NCBI RefSeq assembly: GCF_009904055.1 | Contig: NZ_WYDP01000016.1 | Coordinates: 1 to 48,980 of the forward strand | DNA: 48,980 nt | DNA from: Rubellimicrobium sp. CFH 75288 | Lineage (GTDB): Bacteria > Pseudomonadota > Alphaproteobacteria > Rhodobacterales > Rhodobacteraceae | Direction: 5' to 3' | In this document: piece after piece, positions 33,938 through 41,942 of the stretch | Layout: every line of letters starts with the position of its first letter | How positions within the stretch are numbered: the first letter of the stretch is position 1 | Program-made: the position numbers and the translations under genes | Notes under the pieces: model-generated | What the model saw: the letters and a program-made list of their open reading frames with translations, nothing else | The model's database searches: none | What the model was told of the DNA's origin: nothing

Positions 33938-33964
33938 CCGGCGCCCCCTCCGTGGCGGCGCCGG
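33938..33964 (+). terminator. Hairpin between binding-protein and permease genes
   Basis: CCGGCGCC (33938-33945) and GGCGCCGG (33957-33964) are exact reverse complements with an 11-base loop, nine bases after the binding-protein stop and 21 bases before the permease start. Such intra-operon hairpins commonly stabilise or partly terminate the message so that more binding protein than permease is made. Confidence 0.5.
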
Positions 33965-33985
33965 CCTTCCTCGGGGGAAGTCCTG

Positions 33986-34972
33986 ATGACCGATTCGTCC
34001 GCCCTCGCGCGCCCTCCGGCGGGACTGCGCTGGAAGGCGCTGATCCGGCAGCGCGAAGTCGCCATTCTCCTGCTGATCCTGATCGTCGGCGCGGTGGCCA
34101 GCGTCCTGTCGCCCTTTTTCCTGACCTGGGCCAATCTCAGCAACGTCCTGATCGCCTGCTCGGTCGAGATGATCGTCGCGGCGGGACTCGCGATCGTGCT
34201 GATCTCGGGCGGCATCGACCTGTCGGTGGGCTCGATCATGGGGGTCTGCGCGATCGCCCTGGCGATCGTGCTCGACGCCGGCGCGCCGCTCTGGGCCGCC
34301 CTGTCGGTCTGCCTCCTGGCGGGGCTGGCCTTCGGCGTCGCCAACGGGACGCTGATCGCCTATGCGGGGCTCAATCCGCTCGTGCTGACGCTCGCCACCA
34401 TGACCATCGGCCGCTCCGTGGTCTTCATCCTGTCGCAGGGCTACTCGTTCGCCTCCATCCCGCAGGGCTTCAAGTCGGCCTTCAACGCCACGCCGCTCTT
34501 CGGGCTGCCCAACCTGGTCTGGGTCTCGCTCGGGGTGACGGCGGCCCTGGGCGTGCTGCTGCAGCGCAACGTCTGGTTCCGGCGCTTCTATTTCCTGGGC
34601 GGCAGCGAGGTCGCGGCCATCCGGGCCGGGATCGACACGCGCCGGCTCAAGTTCATGGCCTATGTCATCGCGGCGCTGCTGGCCACGCTGGCGGCCATCG
34701 TGACGACGGCCCGGCTCGGCTCGGCCTTCCCCAATACCGGCAGCGGGCTCGAGCTGCGGGTCATCACGGCGGCGGTGATCGGCGGCTGCTCGATCTACGG
34801 CGGCAAGGGCACGATCCTGGGCGCGGCGCTGGGCGTCCTGCTGCTCAACCTCATCAACAACGTCCTCGTGATCCTCTCGCTGTCGGTCTACTGGCAGGGC
34901 GTGGCCGCCGGCCTGATCCTGATCCTGGCCATCCTCACCGACATCGCCAACCGCCGGGGAGTGCGTCGATGA
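33986..34972 (+). CDS. Sugar ABC transporter permease (RbsC-like)
   Basis: A 328-residue CUT2-type permease with eight to ten membrane helices. The family motif ISGGIDLSVGSIMG lies at about residues 71-84, and the conserved AAVIGGCSIYGGKGTILGAALG near residue 260 marks the coupling region. The ATG at 33986 follows GGGGGAAG. Its stop overlaps the ATPase start at ATGA, a sign of coupled translation. It forms the membrane channel of the importer with the neighbouring binding protein and ATPase. Confidence 0.93.
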   Translation: MTDSSALARPPAGLRWKALIRQREVAILLLILIVGAVASVLSPFFLTWANLSNVLIACSVEMIVAAGLAIVLISGGIDLSVGSIMGVCAIALAIVLDAGAPLWAALSVCLLAGLAFGVANGTLIAYAGLNPLVLTLATMTIGRSVVFILSQGYSFASIPQGFKSAFNATPLFGLPNLVWVSLGVTAALGVLLQRNVWFRRFYFLGGSEVAAIRAGIDTRRLKFMAYVIAALLATLAAIVTTARLGSAFPNTGSGLELRVITAAVIGGCSIYGGKGTILGAALGVLLLNLINNVLVILSLSVYWQGVAAGLILILAILTDIANRRGVRR

Positions 34973-35718
34973 GCGATCCCATTCTCGAGCTGTCGGGCAT
35001 CACCATGCAGTTCGGCCCGGTGACGGCGCTCGACGACGTGCAGTTCCGCCTCGACCGGGGGGAGACGCTCGCGCTGCTGGGCGACAACGGCGCGGGCAAG
35101 AGCACGCTCATCAAGATCGTGTCGGGCTACTACCGCCCGACGGCGGGGCGCATCGTCCTCAACGGCCGTCCCGTGACCTTCCACGACCCCCAGGATGCGC
35201 GGCGCGCAGGGATCGAGACGATCTACCAGGACCTCGCGCTGTTCGACAACCTCGACGTGGCCGCCAACATCTTCGCCGGCCAGGAGCGCGTCGCCCCCGG
35301 CTGGCGGCGGCTCCTGGGCTTTGCCGACCGCCGCTCCATGGCGCGCGACGCCGAGGCGGCGGTGGCGGGCATGGCCGTGACGATCCCCGACACGCGCCGC
35401 GCGGTCGAGGATTTCTCGGGCGGGCAGCGCCAGTGCGTGGCCATCGCGCGTGCCGTGATGTGGGGGCGCGAGATCCTCATCATGGACGAGCCGACCGCCG
35501 CCCTCGGCGTGCGCGAGACGCAGCGCGTGCTCGATCTCATCCGCTCGCTCAAGGCGCGCGGCATGTCGGTCATCCTCATCATGCACAACATCGAGCATGT
35601 GATGCAGGTGGCCACGCGCGCCGTGGTGATGCGATCGGGGCGCAACCGGGGCGAGGTGGCTATCTCCGGCCCCGACGATGCCGAGGCCCATGCCGCCATC
35701 GTGCGGATGCTGATGTAG
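34969..35718 (+). CDS. Sugar ABC transporter ATP-binding protein (single-domain, FrcA-like)
   Basis: 249 residues with one ABC domain: Walker A GDNGAGKSTLIK, Q-loop IYQDLALFD, signature FSGGQRQCVAIARAV, Walker B ILIMDEPTAALG and the H-loop IMHNIEHV. CUT2 ATPases such as RbsA usually have two fused domains. The single-domain form resembles FrcA, the fructose-importer type known in rhizobia. It starts within the permease stop (ATGA at 34969) and is followed ten bases later by an SDR gene, so importer and enzymes share a transcript. Confidence 0.93.
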   Translation: MSDPILELSGITMQFGPVTALDDVQFRLDRGETLALLGDNGAGKSTLIKIVSGYYRPTAGRIVLNGRPVTFHDPQDARRAGIETIYQDLALFDNLDVAANIFAGQERVAPGWRRLLGFADRRSMARDAEAAVAGMAVTIPDTRRAVEDFSGGQRQCVAIARAVMWGREILIMDEPTAALGVRETQRVLDLIRSLKARGMSVILIMHNIEHVMQVATRAVVMRSGRNRGEVAISGPDDAEAHAAIVRMLM

Positions 35719-35728
35719 GGGGCGGGAC

Positions 35729-36466
35729 GTGAACATCTACGACCTGACCGGCGCGGTGGCGGCGGTGACGGGGGGTGCGGCCGGGATCGGCCTCGGCGTG
35801 GCCCGCCGGCTGGCCGCTTCGGGCGCGCGCGTCACGCTGTGGGACCGCAACCCCGAGGCGCTGGCGCGCGCCGGGATCGAGGGGGCCCAGACCGACCGGG
35901 TGGACGTGGCCGACTGGGATGCGGTGCGCGCGGCGACCGACCGGCTGCGCGCGCGCGAGGGACGCATCGACGTGCTGGTGAACTGCGCGGGCATCGCCGG
36001 GCTGAACGTGCCGCTCGACGCCTATCCCCTGGACGAGTGGGACCGGGTGCTCCGCGTCAACCTCTACGGCACCTTCCATTGCTGCCGGGCGGTGGTGCCG
36101 GTGATGCGCGCGCAGGGATCGGGGCGGATCGTCAACTTCGCCTCCATGGCCGGCAAGGACGGCAACCCCAACGCCTCGGCCTACAGCGCCGCCAAGGCCG
36201 GCGTCATCGCCCTGACCAAGAGCCTCGGCAAGGAGCTTGCCCGGACGGGGATCACCGTCAACGTCGTCGCTCCGGCGGTGATCCGCACCGAGATGGCCGA
36301 AGCCGTCTCGCCCGAGCAGCTCGCCTACATGCTCGAGAAGATCCCCATGGGACGGATGGGCGAGGTCGAGGAGGCGGCCGCGCTGGTCGCCTGGCTCGCC
36401 TCGCCCGAGGCCTCCTTTTCCACCGGCGCCGTGTTCGACCTGTCGGGCGGGCGTGCCACCTACTGA
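35729..36466 (+). CDS. SDR oxidoreductase, probable 2-keto-3-deoxy-sugar-acid dehydrogenase
   Basis: 245 residues of a classical short-chain dehydrogenase starting at GTG 35729, ten bases after the ATPase stop. Motifs are AAVTGGAAGIGLGVARRLA, NCAGIAG, the catalytic serine in NFASMAGKDG and YSAAKAGVIALTKSLGKELA. The Asp-Arg in LWDRNPEALA suggests NAD. It lies directly before an FAH-type hydrolase and an L-arabinonate-dehydratase-like gene. That trio matches the known pathway in which a 2-keto-3-deoxy acid is oxidised to the diketo acid before hydrolytic cleavage. Family annotation alone would only say SDR, so the substrate is a contextual inference. Confidence 0.87.
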   Translation: MNIYDLTGAVAAVTGGAAGIGLGVARRLAASGARVTLWDRNPEALARAGIEGAQTDRVDVADWDAVRAATDRLRAREGRIDVLVNCAGIAGLNVPLDAYPLDEWDRVLRVNLYGTFHCCRAVVPVMRAQGSGRIVNFASMAGKDGNPNASAYSAAKAGVIALTKSLGKELARTGITVNVVAPAVIRTEMAEAVSPEQLAYMLEKIPMGRMGEVEEAAALVAWLASPEASFSTGAVFDLSGGRATY

Positions 36467-36479
36467 ACGGACCCTGGTC

Positions 36480-37328
36480 ATGAAACTTCTCCGCGTCGGC
36501 CCGCCGGGCCGCGAGATCCCGGCGATGCTGGGCCCCGACGGACGCCCCCGCTCGCTGGCGGACCATCTCGACGACATCGAGGGCGAGGCCCTCTCGCCCG
36601 CCTCGCTCGACCGGCTGCGCGCGCTCGACCCCTCGGCCCTGCCGGCCCTGCCCGCGGGCGCACGGATCGGGCCCTGCGTGGCCAGACCCTCCAAGATCGT
36701 CTGCATCGGCCTCAACTACCGCGACCACGCGGCCGAATCGGGCCTGCCCGTCCCCGAGGAGCCGGTGGTGTTCCTCAAGGGCTGCCGGCCCACGGGACCC
36801 GACGACCCGGTGCCGATCCCGCCCGGCGCGACCAGGATGGACTGGGAGGTGGAACTGGCCGTGGTGATCGGGACGCGCGCCTGGCAGGTGGAGGAGGACG
36901 AGGCGCTGTCGCATGTCGCGGGCTATGCGGTGCTCAACGACATCAGCGAACGCGCCTTCCAGCACGAACGGGGGGGGCAGTGGACCAAGGGCAAGAGCGC
37001 GCCGGGCTTTGCGCCCCTCGGCCCCTGGCTCGTCGCCGCCGAGGCGGTGCCCGATCCGCAGCGCCTGCGCCTTTCGCTCGCGGTCAACGGCCGCCCGATG
37101 CAGGATGGCAGCACGGCCGACATGATCTTTCCGGTCCGCACCCTGATCAGCTATGTGAGCCGCTTCATGGAACTCCTGCCCGGCGACATCCTGTCCACCG
37201 GCACGCCGGCCGGGGTCGGCGCGGGCCTGCGGCCGCCGGTCTTTCTCGGGGAGGGCGACACGATGGTGCTCGAGATCGAGACGCTCGGCCGGCAGAGCCA
37301 GCGCGTCGTGGGGGGGACCCGCGCATGA
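36480..37328 (+). CDS. Fumarylacetoacetate hydrolase family protein, probable 2,4-diketo-3-deoxy sugar-acid hydrolase
   Basis: 282 residues, the usual size of the L-fuconate/L-rhamnonate-type diketo hydrolases. The ~70-residue N-terminal cap is followed by the FAH fold: KIVCIGLNYRDHAAESG, DWEVELAVVIG (metal-binding Glu/Asp set), NDISERAFQ, WTKGKSAPGFAPLGPW and ILSTGTPAGVGAG. It would hydrolyse the C-C bond of a 2,4-diketo-3-deoxy acid, releasing pyruvate and glycolate or lactate. The ATG at 36480 is chosen from the conserved MKLLRVG start. The stop overlaps the following dehydratase start (ATGA). Confidence 0.88.
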   Translation: MKLLRVGPPGREIPAMLGPDGRPRSLADHLDDIEGEALSPASLDRLRALDPSALPALPAGARIGPCVARPSKIVCIGLNYRDHAAESGLPVPEEPVVFLKGCRPTGPDDPVPIPPGATRMDWEVELAVVIGTRAWQVEEDEALSHVAGYAVLNDISERAFQHERGGQWTKGKSAPGFAPLGPWLVAAEAVPDPQRLRLSLAVNGRPMQDGSTADMIFPVRTLISYVSRFMELLPGDILSTGTPAGVGAGLRPPVFLGEGDTMVLEIETLGRQSQRVVGGTRA

Positions 37329-39040
37329 CCCGCCGCCTGCGCTCGCACGACTGGTTCGCGCGCAACGACAAGCTGGGCTTCACCGCCCGGGGCTGGATGA
37401 AGAACCAGGGCCATCCCGACAGCATGTTCGACGGGCGGCCCGTCATCGGCATCTGCAACACCTGGTCGCAGCTCACCCCCTGCAACGGCCATCTGCGCGA
37501 CCTCGCCCAGCATGTCGCCCGCGGCGTCATCGAGGCGGGGGGCTTTCCGGTCGAGTTTCCCGTCACCTCGGCGGGCGAGACGCTGATGCGGCCCAACGCG
37601 ATGATGTTCCGCAACCTCATCGCCATGGACGCGGAGGAAACGATCCGGGCCAATCCCGTCGACGGGGTCGTGCTGCTCGGCGGCTGCGACAAGACCACGC
37701 CCGCGATCGTCATGGGGGCGGCCTCCTGCGACGTGCCGGCCATCGTGGTCTCCGGCGGGCCGATGCTCAACGGCCGCTACCGCGGCACCCAGATCGGCTC
37801 GGGCACCGACGTCTGGCGCTTCTCGGACGAGGTCAAGCGCGGCCTCATCTCGCCCGAGGCCTTCATGGCGGCCGAGCGCGGGATGAACCGCTCGGCGGGG
37901 TCCTGCATGACGATGGGCACGGCCTCCACCATGGCCTCCATGATGGAGGCGCTGGGCCTCGCCCTGCCGGAGAACGCCGCCCTGCCGGCCGTGGACAGCC
38001 GCCGCCAGCTGCTCGCCAACCGATCGGGCTTCCGCATCGTCGGCATGGTGCACGAGGATCTGCGCATGTCGCGCATCCTGACGCGCGAGGCCTTCGAGAA
38101 CGCGATCCGCGTCTGCGGCGCGATCGGGGGGTCCACCAACGCGGTGCTGCACCTCATCGCGCTGGCCGGACGGGTGGGGGTGCCGCTCGATCTGGACGAC
38201 TGGGCGCGGCTCGGGCGCGACGTGCCCTGCCTGGTCAACCTGCGGCCGTCCGGCGAATACCTGATGGAGGAATTCGCCTATGCCGGCGGCCTTCCGGCCG
38301 TCATGAAGGAGATCGCTCCGCTGCTCCATCTCGACGCCCTGACCGTCACGGGCCGCCCCTTGCGCGACAGCATCGCCGGGGCGGAATGCTTCGACCGCCG
38401 CGTGATCCGCACTCTGGACGACCCGTTCAAGCCCGAAGGCGGCATCCGCGTGCTGCGCGGCAACCTCGCGCCCCGGGGTGCGGTGCTCAAGCCCTCGGCG
38501 GCGACGCCCGCGCTCCTGGTCCATCGCGGCCCCGCCGTAGTGTTCGAGGATTACGACGACTACCTGCGGCGCATCGACGACCCCTCCCTGGGCATCACCC
38601 CGGACCATGTGATGGTCGTCAAGAATTGCGGCCCCCGCGGCTATCCGGGCTTTCCCGAACTCGGCAACTTTCCCCTGCCGCGCAGCCTGCTCGAGCGGGG
38701 CATCACCGACATGATCCGCATCTCGGACGCGCGGATGTCCGGCACGGCCTACGGCACGGTGATCCTGCACGTCGCCCCCGAGGCGGCGCTCGGCGGCGCC
38801 TTTGCGGTCGTCCGCTCGGGCGACATGATCCGGGTCGATGCCGACAGGGGGGTGCTCGAGGTCGAGGTGCCCGAGGACGAACTGGCCCGGCGGCTCGAGG
38901 GCTGGCGCCCGCCGCCCCGCCGCATGGAAGGGGGGTATCACGGGCTTTACGTGGACCATGTGCTCCAGGCCGACCGGGGCGCCGATTTCGACTTCCTCGT
39001 GGGGTGCCGCGGAACGCCGCCGCCCCAGGACCCCTATTGA
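37325..39040 (+). CDS. IlvD/Edd-family sugar acid dehydratase, second copy (L-arabinonate dehydratase-like)
   Basis: 571 residues. The N-terminus (WFARNDKLGFTARGWMKNQG, then GRPVIGICNTWSQLTPCNGH) is characteristic of the L-arabinonate/sugar-acid branch and differs from biosynthetic IlvD. Cluster ligands are Cys53, Cys121 (GGCDKTTPA) and Cys194 (GSCMTMGTASTM). The spacing of 68 and 73 residues equals that of the structurally studied rhizobial L-arabinonate dehydratase as I recall it. The active-site serine is in ISDARMSGTAYG. It removes water from an aldonate to give a 2-keto-3-deoxy acid. It overlaps the hydrolase gene by four bases and precedes the GntR regulator. Actual substrates could include L-arabinonate, D-fuconate or D-galactonate. 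Confidence 0.9.
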   Translation: MTRRLRSHDWFARNDKLGFTARGWMKNQGHPDSMFDGRPVIGICNTWSQLTPCNGHLRDLAQHVARGVIEAGGFPVEFPVTSAGETLMRPNAMMFRNLIAMDAEETIRANPVDGVVLLGGCDKTTPAIVMGAASCDVPAIVVSGGPMLNGRYRGTQIGSGTDVWRFSDEVKRGLISPEAFMAAERGMNRSAGSCMTMGTASTMASMMEALGLALPENAALPAVDSRRQLLANRSGFRIVGMVHEDLRMSRILTREAFENAIRVCGAIGGSTNAVLHLIALAGRVGVPLDLDDWARLGRDVPCLVNLRPSGEYLMEEFAYAGGLPAVMKEIAPLLHLDALTVTGRPLRDSIAGAECFDRRVIRTLDDPFKPEGGIRVLRGNLAPRGAVLKPSAATPALLVHRGPAVVFEDYDDYLRRIDDPSLGITPDHVMVVKNCGPRGYPGFPELGNFPLPRSLLERGITDMIRISDARMSGTAYGTVILHVAPEAALGGAFAVVRSGDMIRVDADRGVLEVEVPEDELARRLEGWRPPPRRMEGGYHGLYVDHVLQADRGADFDFLVGCRGTPPPQDPY

Positions 39041-39049
39041 GGGCCGGCC

Positions 39050-39748
39050 ATGGACAAGGCGGACGACAGGCCGACGATCCCCCCGTCCCGCTCCGAGGCC
39101 GAGGGCCAGGGCAGCGACGAGCTTCTGTCGGAGCGCGCCTTCCGCCATCTCGAGGAGGCCATCGTCACCATGCGTCTGGCGCCGGGGGCCCTGCTGTCGG
39201 AAACCGGCATCGCGCGCGAACTCGGCATCGGCCGCACCCCCGTGCGCGAGGCGCTCCAGCGGCTGCGTCTCGAGGGCCTGGTCCAGGTCCTGCCCAAGCG
39301 CGGGGTCCTCGTCTCCGACATCAACCCGCAGCAGCAGCTTCGCCTGCTCGAGCTGCGCCGGGCCGTCGAGGGCCTGATGGCGGGTCTGGCCGCCCAGCGG
39401 GCCACACCGGCCGAGCGCGCGGCCTTTGCCGATCTGGCCGACCGTTTTGCCGCTGCGCGCGACGGGGGGGGCGAGCTCGCCTTCATGCAGGCCGACCGCG
39501 AGTTCAACCTGCTTTTGTCCCAGGCCTGCCACAACGAGTATTGCGAGCGCGTCATGGCCTCGGTTCACGGCCTCTCGCGGCGGTTCTTCTTCAAGTACCG
39601 CGCGATCGCCAACCTGTCCGTGACGGCCGAGAACCACCGCCGCGTCGCCGAGGCCGTCGCAGCAGGCGATGCCGGCGCGGCCGCCGAGGCGATGGAACGC
39701 CTCATGGATCACAACGAGGATTTCACCCTGCGCTCGCTCCGGCACTGA
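39050..39748 (+). CDS. GntR-family transcriptional regulator (FCD domain)
   Basis: 232 residues. A winged helix-turn-helix (about residues 27-92) contains LLSETGIARELGIGRTPVREALQRLRLEGLV and the wing VLPKRGVLVSD. A C-terminal all-helical FCD ligand domain (about 100-225) has metal-type histidines in SQACHNEYCERV and in LMDHNEDF. FCD regulators sense small organic acids. As the last gene of the sugar-acid island, nine bases after the dehydratase stop, it probably represses the operon and the divergent SDR gene in the absence of a pathway intermediate. The best visible target is the palindrome region at 29834-29868. Confidence 0.9.
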   Translation: MDKADDRPTIPPSRSEAEGQGSDELLSERAFRHLEEAIVTMRLAPGALLSETGIARELGIGRTPVREALQRLRLEGLVQVLPKRGVLVSDINPQQQLRLLELRRAVEGLMAGLAAQRATPAERAAFADLADRFAAARDGGGELAFMQADREFNLLLSQACHNEYCERVMASVHGLSRRFFFKYRAIANLSVTAENHRRVAEAVAAGDAGAAAEAMERLMDHNEDFTLRSLRH

Positions 39749-39752
39749 GCGC

Positions 39753-39772
39753 CGGCGGCCATCCGGCCGTCG
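39753..39772 (+). terminator. Hairpin after GntR gene
   Basis: CGGCGGCC (39753-39760) pairs with GGCCGTCG (39765-39772) in an eight-pair stem with one G-T wobble and a four-base ATCC loop, five bases after the regulator stop. It lies before the oppositely transcribed tRNA gene, the right place for ending the ten-gene sugar operon. Confidence 0.5.
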
Positions 39773-39802
39773 TCACCCCCCGCCGCATCGCGAAGGGGAT
39801 GA

Positions 39803-39889
39803 TGGTGCCCAGGAGAGGACTCGAACCTCCACGGCCTTTCAGCCACTGGTACCTGAAACCAGCGCGTCTACCAATTCCGCCACCTGGGC
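39803..39889 (-). tRNA. tRNA-Leu (anticodon CAG)
   Basis: Read on the minus strand from 39889, the sequence folds as a class II tRNA. The acceptor GCCCAGG pairs with CCTGGGC. The D-arm is GCGGAATTGGTAGACGC and the anticodon stem is CTGGT/ACCAG. The seven-base loop TTCAGGT has anticodon CAG at positions 34-36. An extended variable arm follows, typical of leucine, and the T-arm is GAGGTTCGAGTCCTC. A CCA end is encoded (39803-39805). It reads CUG codons, the dominant leucine codon in this GC-rich DNA. Confidence 0.97.
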
Positions 39890-40011
39890 ACGGAGCGGGG
39901 GCATAGAGGGAGGCGGAGGGGCTGTCAACGGGGGGTCGCCGGGCCGTGGGCCGCGCTTGCCCCTCCGCGCCCTCGCGGCTAGACGGGCGGGGGACGAAGG
40001 GGAGCGCAGGC

Positions 40012-40995
40012 ATGGCGGGGCTGGTCACGATCTTCGGAGGCTCGGGCTTCCTCGGCCGCTACATCGCCCGCCGCCTCGCGCGCGAGGGCTGGCGCATCCG
40101 CGTCGCCGTGCGCCGCCCCGACGAGGCTCTCTTCGTGCGCACCTATGGCAGCGTGGGCCAGGTCGTCCCCGTGGCCTGCAACCTGCGCGACGACGCCTCC
40201 GTGCGCACCGCGCTGCGCGGGGCCGAGGCGGCGGTCAACTGCGTGGGCACCTTCGACCGCCGGGGCCGCAACGGGTTCGACGCGATCCATGTCGAGGGGG
40301 CGGGCCGCGCCGCCCGCCTCGCCCTGGGCGAGGGGGTCCGCCGCTTCGTCCATGTCTCGGCCATCGGGGCGGATGCCGCCGGGCCCAGCCTCTATGCCCG
40401 CTCCAAGGCGCGCGGCGAGGAGGCCGTCCTCGCCCAGATGCCCGACGCGACCATCCTGCGCCCGTCCATCCTGTTCGGCACCGAGGACCAGTTCTTCAAC
40501 CGCTTCGCGCGCATGGCCACGCGCTCGCCCGTCCTGCCCGTGGTCGGTGCCCGGACCCGCTTCCAGCCGGTCTTCGTCGACGACGTGGCGCATGTGGCCG
40601 CGCTGGCCGCCGCGGGCACGATCCCCTCGGGCCTCTACGAGCTGGGCGGGCCGGAGGTGCTGACCTTCCGCGAGATGATGGAGCGGATGCTGCGCCACAT
40701 CCGCCGCCGCCGGCTCATCGTGAACCTGCCCTTCGTCGTCGCCCGGCCGATGGGGTCGCTGTTCGACGCGCTCGCCCTCGCCACGGGCGGGCTGGTCAAG
40801 GGCCCGATCACCCGCGACCAGGTCGAAAGCCTCCGGGTGGACAATGTCGTCCCCCCCGGCGCGCGCGGCTTCGAGGCGCTGGGCCTCGTGCCCACGGCGC
40901 TCGATGCGGTGCTGCCCGACTATCTGTGGCGCTTCCGCCCGCGCGGCCAGTACGAGGCGCTGCGCGACTCCGCCCGCGGTCTCGATCCGCGATGA
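40012..40995 (+). CDS. NDUFA9-like NAD(P)-binding protein (complex I accessory type)
   Basis: 327 residues of the atypical SDR family that includes mitochondrial complex I subunit NDUFA9. The N-terminal VTIFGGSGFLGRYIARRLAREG binds NAD(P). AVNCVGTFDRRGRNGFDAIHVEGA, RFVHVSAIGAD and SLYARSKARGEEAV follow. The catalytic-type tyrosine-lysine pair is retained as YARSK. In alphaproteobacteria such proteins are thought to assist or bind respiratory complex I, and an enzyme role is unproven. It starts after GAAGGGGAG at ATG 40012 and overlaps uppP by four bases (ATGA). Order with uppP and gltD is, from memory, common in Rhodobacterales. Confidence 0.88.
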   Translation: MAGLVTIFGGSGFLGRYIARRLAREGWRIRVAVRRPDEALFVRTYGSVGQVVPVACNLRDDASVRTALRGAEAAVNCVGTFDRRGRNGFDAIHVEGAGRAARLALGEGVRRFVHVSAIGADAAGPSLYARSKARGEEAVLAQMPDATILRPSILFGTEDQFFNRFARMATRSPVLPVVGARTRFQPVFVDDVAHVAALAAAGTIPSGLYELGGPEVLTFREMMERMLRHIRRRRLIVNLPFVVARPMGSLFDALALATGGLVKGPITRDQVESLRVDNVVPPGARGFEALGLVPTALDAVLPDYLWRFRPRGQYEALRDSARGLDPR

Positions 40996-41792
40996 CCTGG
41001 GAAGAGGCGGGCACCGCCGCAGCCCTCGGACTTCTCGAGGGGCTGACGGAATTCATCCCTGTCTCGTCCACGGGGCATCTGCTGCTGGCGGGCCACTTCC
41101 TCGGCTGGCAAAGCACCGCGCGGGTGTTCGAGGTGGCGATCCAGATGGGCGCGATCCTCGCCATCGTCTGGGTCTATGCGGCCAGGCTCGTCACCGTGCT
41201 GAGCACGGCGCATCGTGACCCCGTGCAGCGCCGCTTCGCCCTGTCGGTCCTGCTCGCCTTTCTGCCTGCGGCCGTCCTCGGCGTCGTGCTGCACCCCGTC
41301 ATCAAGACCGTCCTGTTCGAGACGCCCACGCTGATCGCGGTGATGCTCATCCTCGGCGGCATCGTCCTTCTGGTGGTGGACCGCCGCGCCCCGATCCCCC
41401 GCCACCCCGAGGCCGACCGTCTGCCCTGGCGGACCTCGCTCGGCATCGGGCTCTTCCAGACGCTGGCGCTGGTGCCCGGCGTGTCGCGCTCGGGCGCCAC
41501 GATCGTGGGCGCGCTGATGCTGCGCGTCGAGCGGCGCGCGGCGGCCGAGTTCTCGTTCTTTCTCTCGCTGCCGACCATGGCGGGCGCGGTGACCTTTGAC
41601 CTGTGGCAGAACCGGGCGGCGCTGTCCCTCGACGATCTGGGCCTGATCGCGATCGGCTTCGTTGCGGCCTTCGCCTCGGGGCTGCTGGTGGTGCGCACGC
41701 TTCTGGCCTTCGTGGCGCGCCATGGCTTTGCGTTCTTCGGCTGGTGGCGGATCATCGTCGGCAGCCTCGCATTGCTGGCTCTCTCGGCGTAA
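40992..41792 (+). CDS. uppP: Undecaprenyl-diphosphatase
   Basis: A 266-residue integral membrane phosphatase (BacA/UppP family) that recycles undecaprenyl diphosphate to the monophosphate carrier for peptidoglycan and surface glycans. The two family signatures are present: GLLEGLTEFIPVSSTGHLLL near the N-terminus and LVPGVSRSGATIVGALML near residue 160, with their essential Glu, Ser and Arg residues. Around eight membrane helices are expected. It starts within the stop of the NDUFA9-like gene (ATGA). The first of two GGTCAG dyads begins directly after its stop codon. Confidence 0.95.
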   Translation: MTWEEAGTAAALGLLEGLTEFIPVSSTGHLLLAGHFLGWQSTARVFEVAIQMGAILAIVWVYAARLVTVLSTAHRDPVQRRFALSVLLAFLPAAVLGVVLHPVIKTVLFETPTLIAVMLILGGIVLLVVDRRAPIPRHPEADRLPWRTSLGIGLFQTLALVPGVSRSGATIVGALMLRVERRAAAEFSFFLSLPTMAGAVTFDLWQNRAALSLDDLGLIAIGFVAAFASGLLVVRTLLAFVARHGFAFFGWWRIIVGSLALLALSA

Positions 41793-41883
41793 GGTCAGTG
41801 TCGCTGACCATTCAGGCGCTTGGATATCCGGGCTTGGCGCGGAGCCACGGGAACAAATGCGCATAAAGGTCAGTCCTGCTGAC
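41793..41883. promoter_or_regulatory. Two GGTCAG-N5-CTGAC dyads upstream of gltD
   Basis: Dyad 1 is GGTCAG-TGTCG-CTGACC at 41793-41809. Dyad 2 is GGTCAG-TCCTG-CTGAC at 41868-41883, extended by AAA/TTTT to nine pairs with one wobble. Both read AAGGTCAGT at the left and have the same five-base spacer length, and they start exactly 75 bases apart. The second lies 59 bases before the gltD start. They look like paired operators for a dimeric regulator of glutamate synthase genes. Dyad 2, with its TTTT, could alternatively act as a weak terminator for uppP. Confidence 0.5.
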
Positions 41884-41942
41884 TTTTCATCTGCCCCGCC
41901 CTCGCGTAAGTCGCCCCTGATCGCCCCGCCCCGAGGTTTGCC

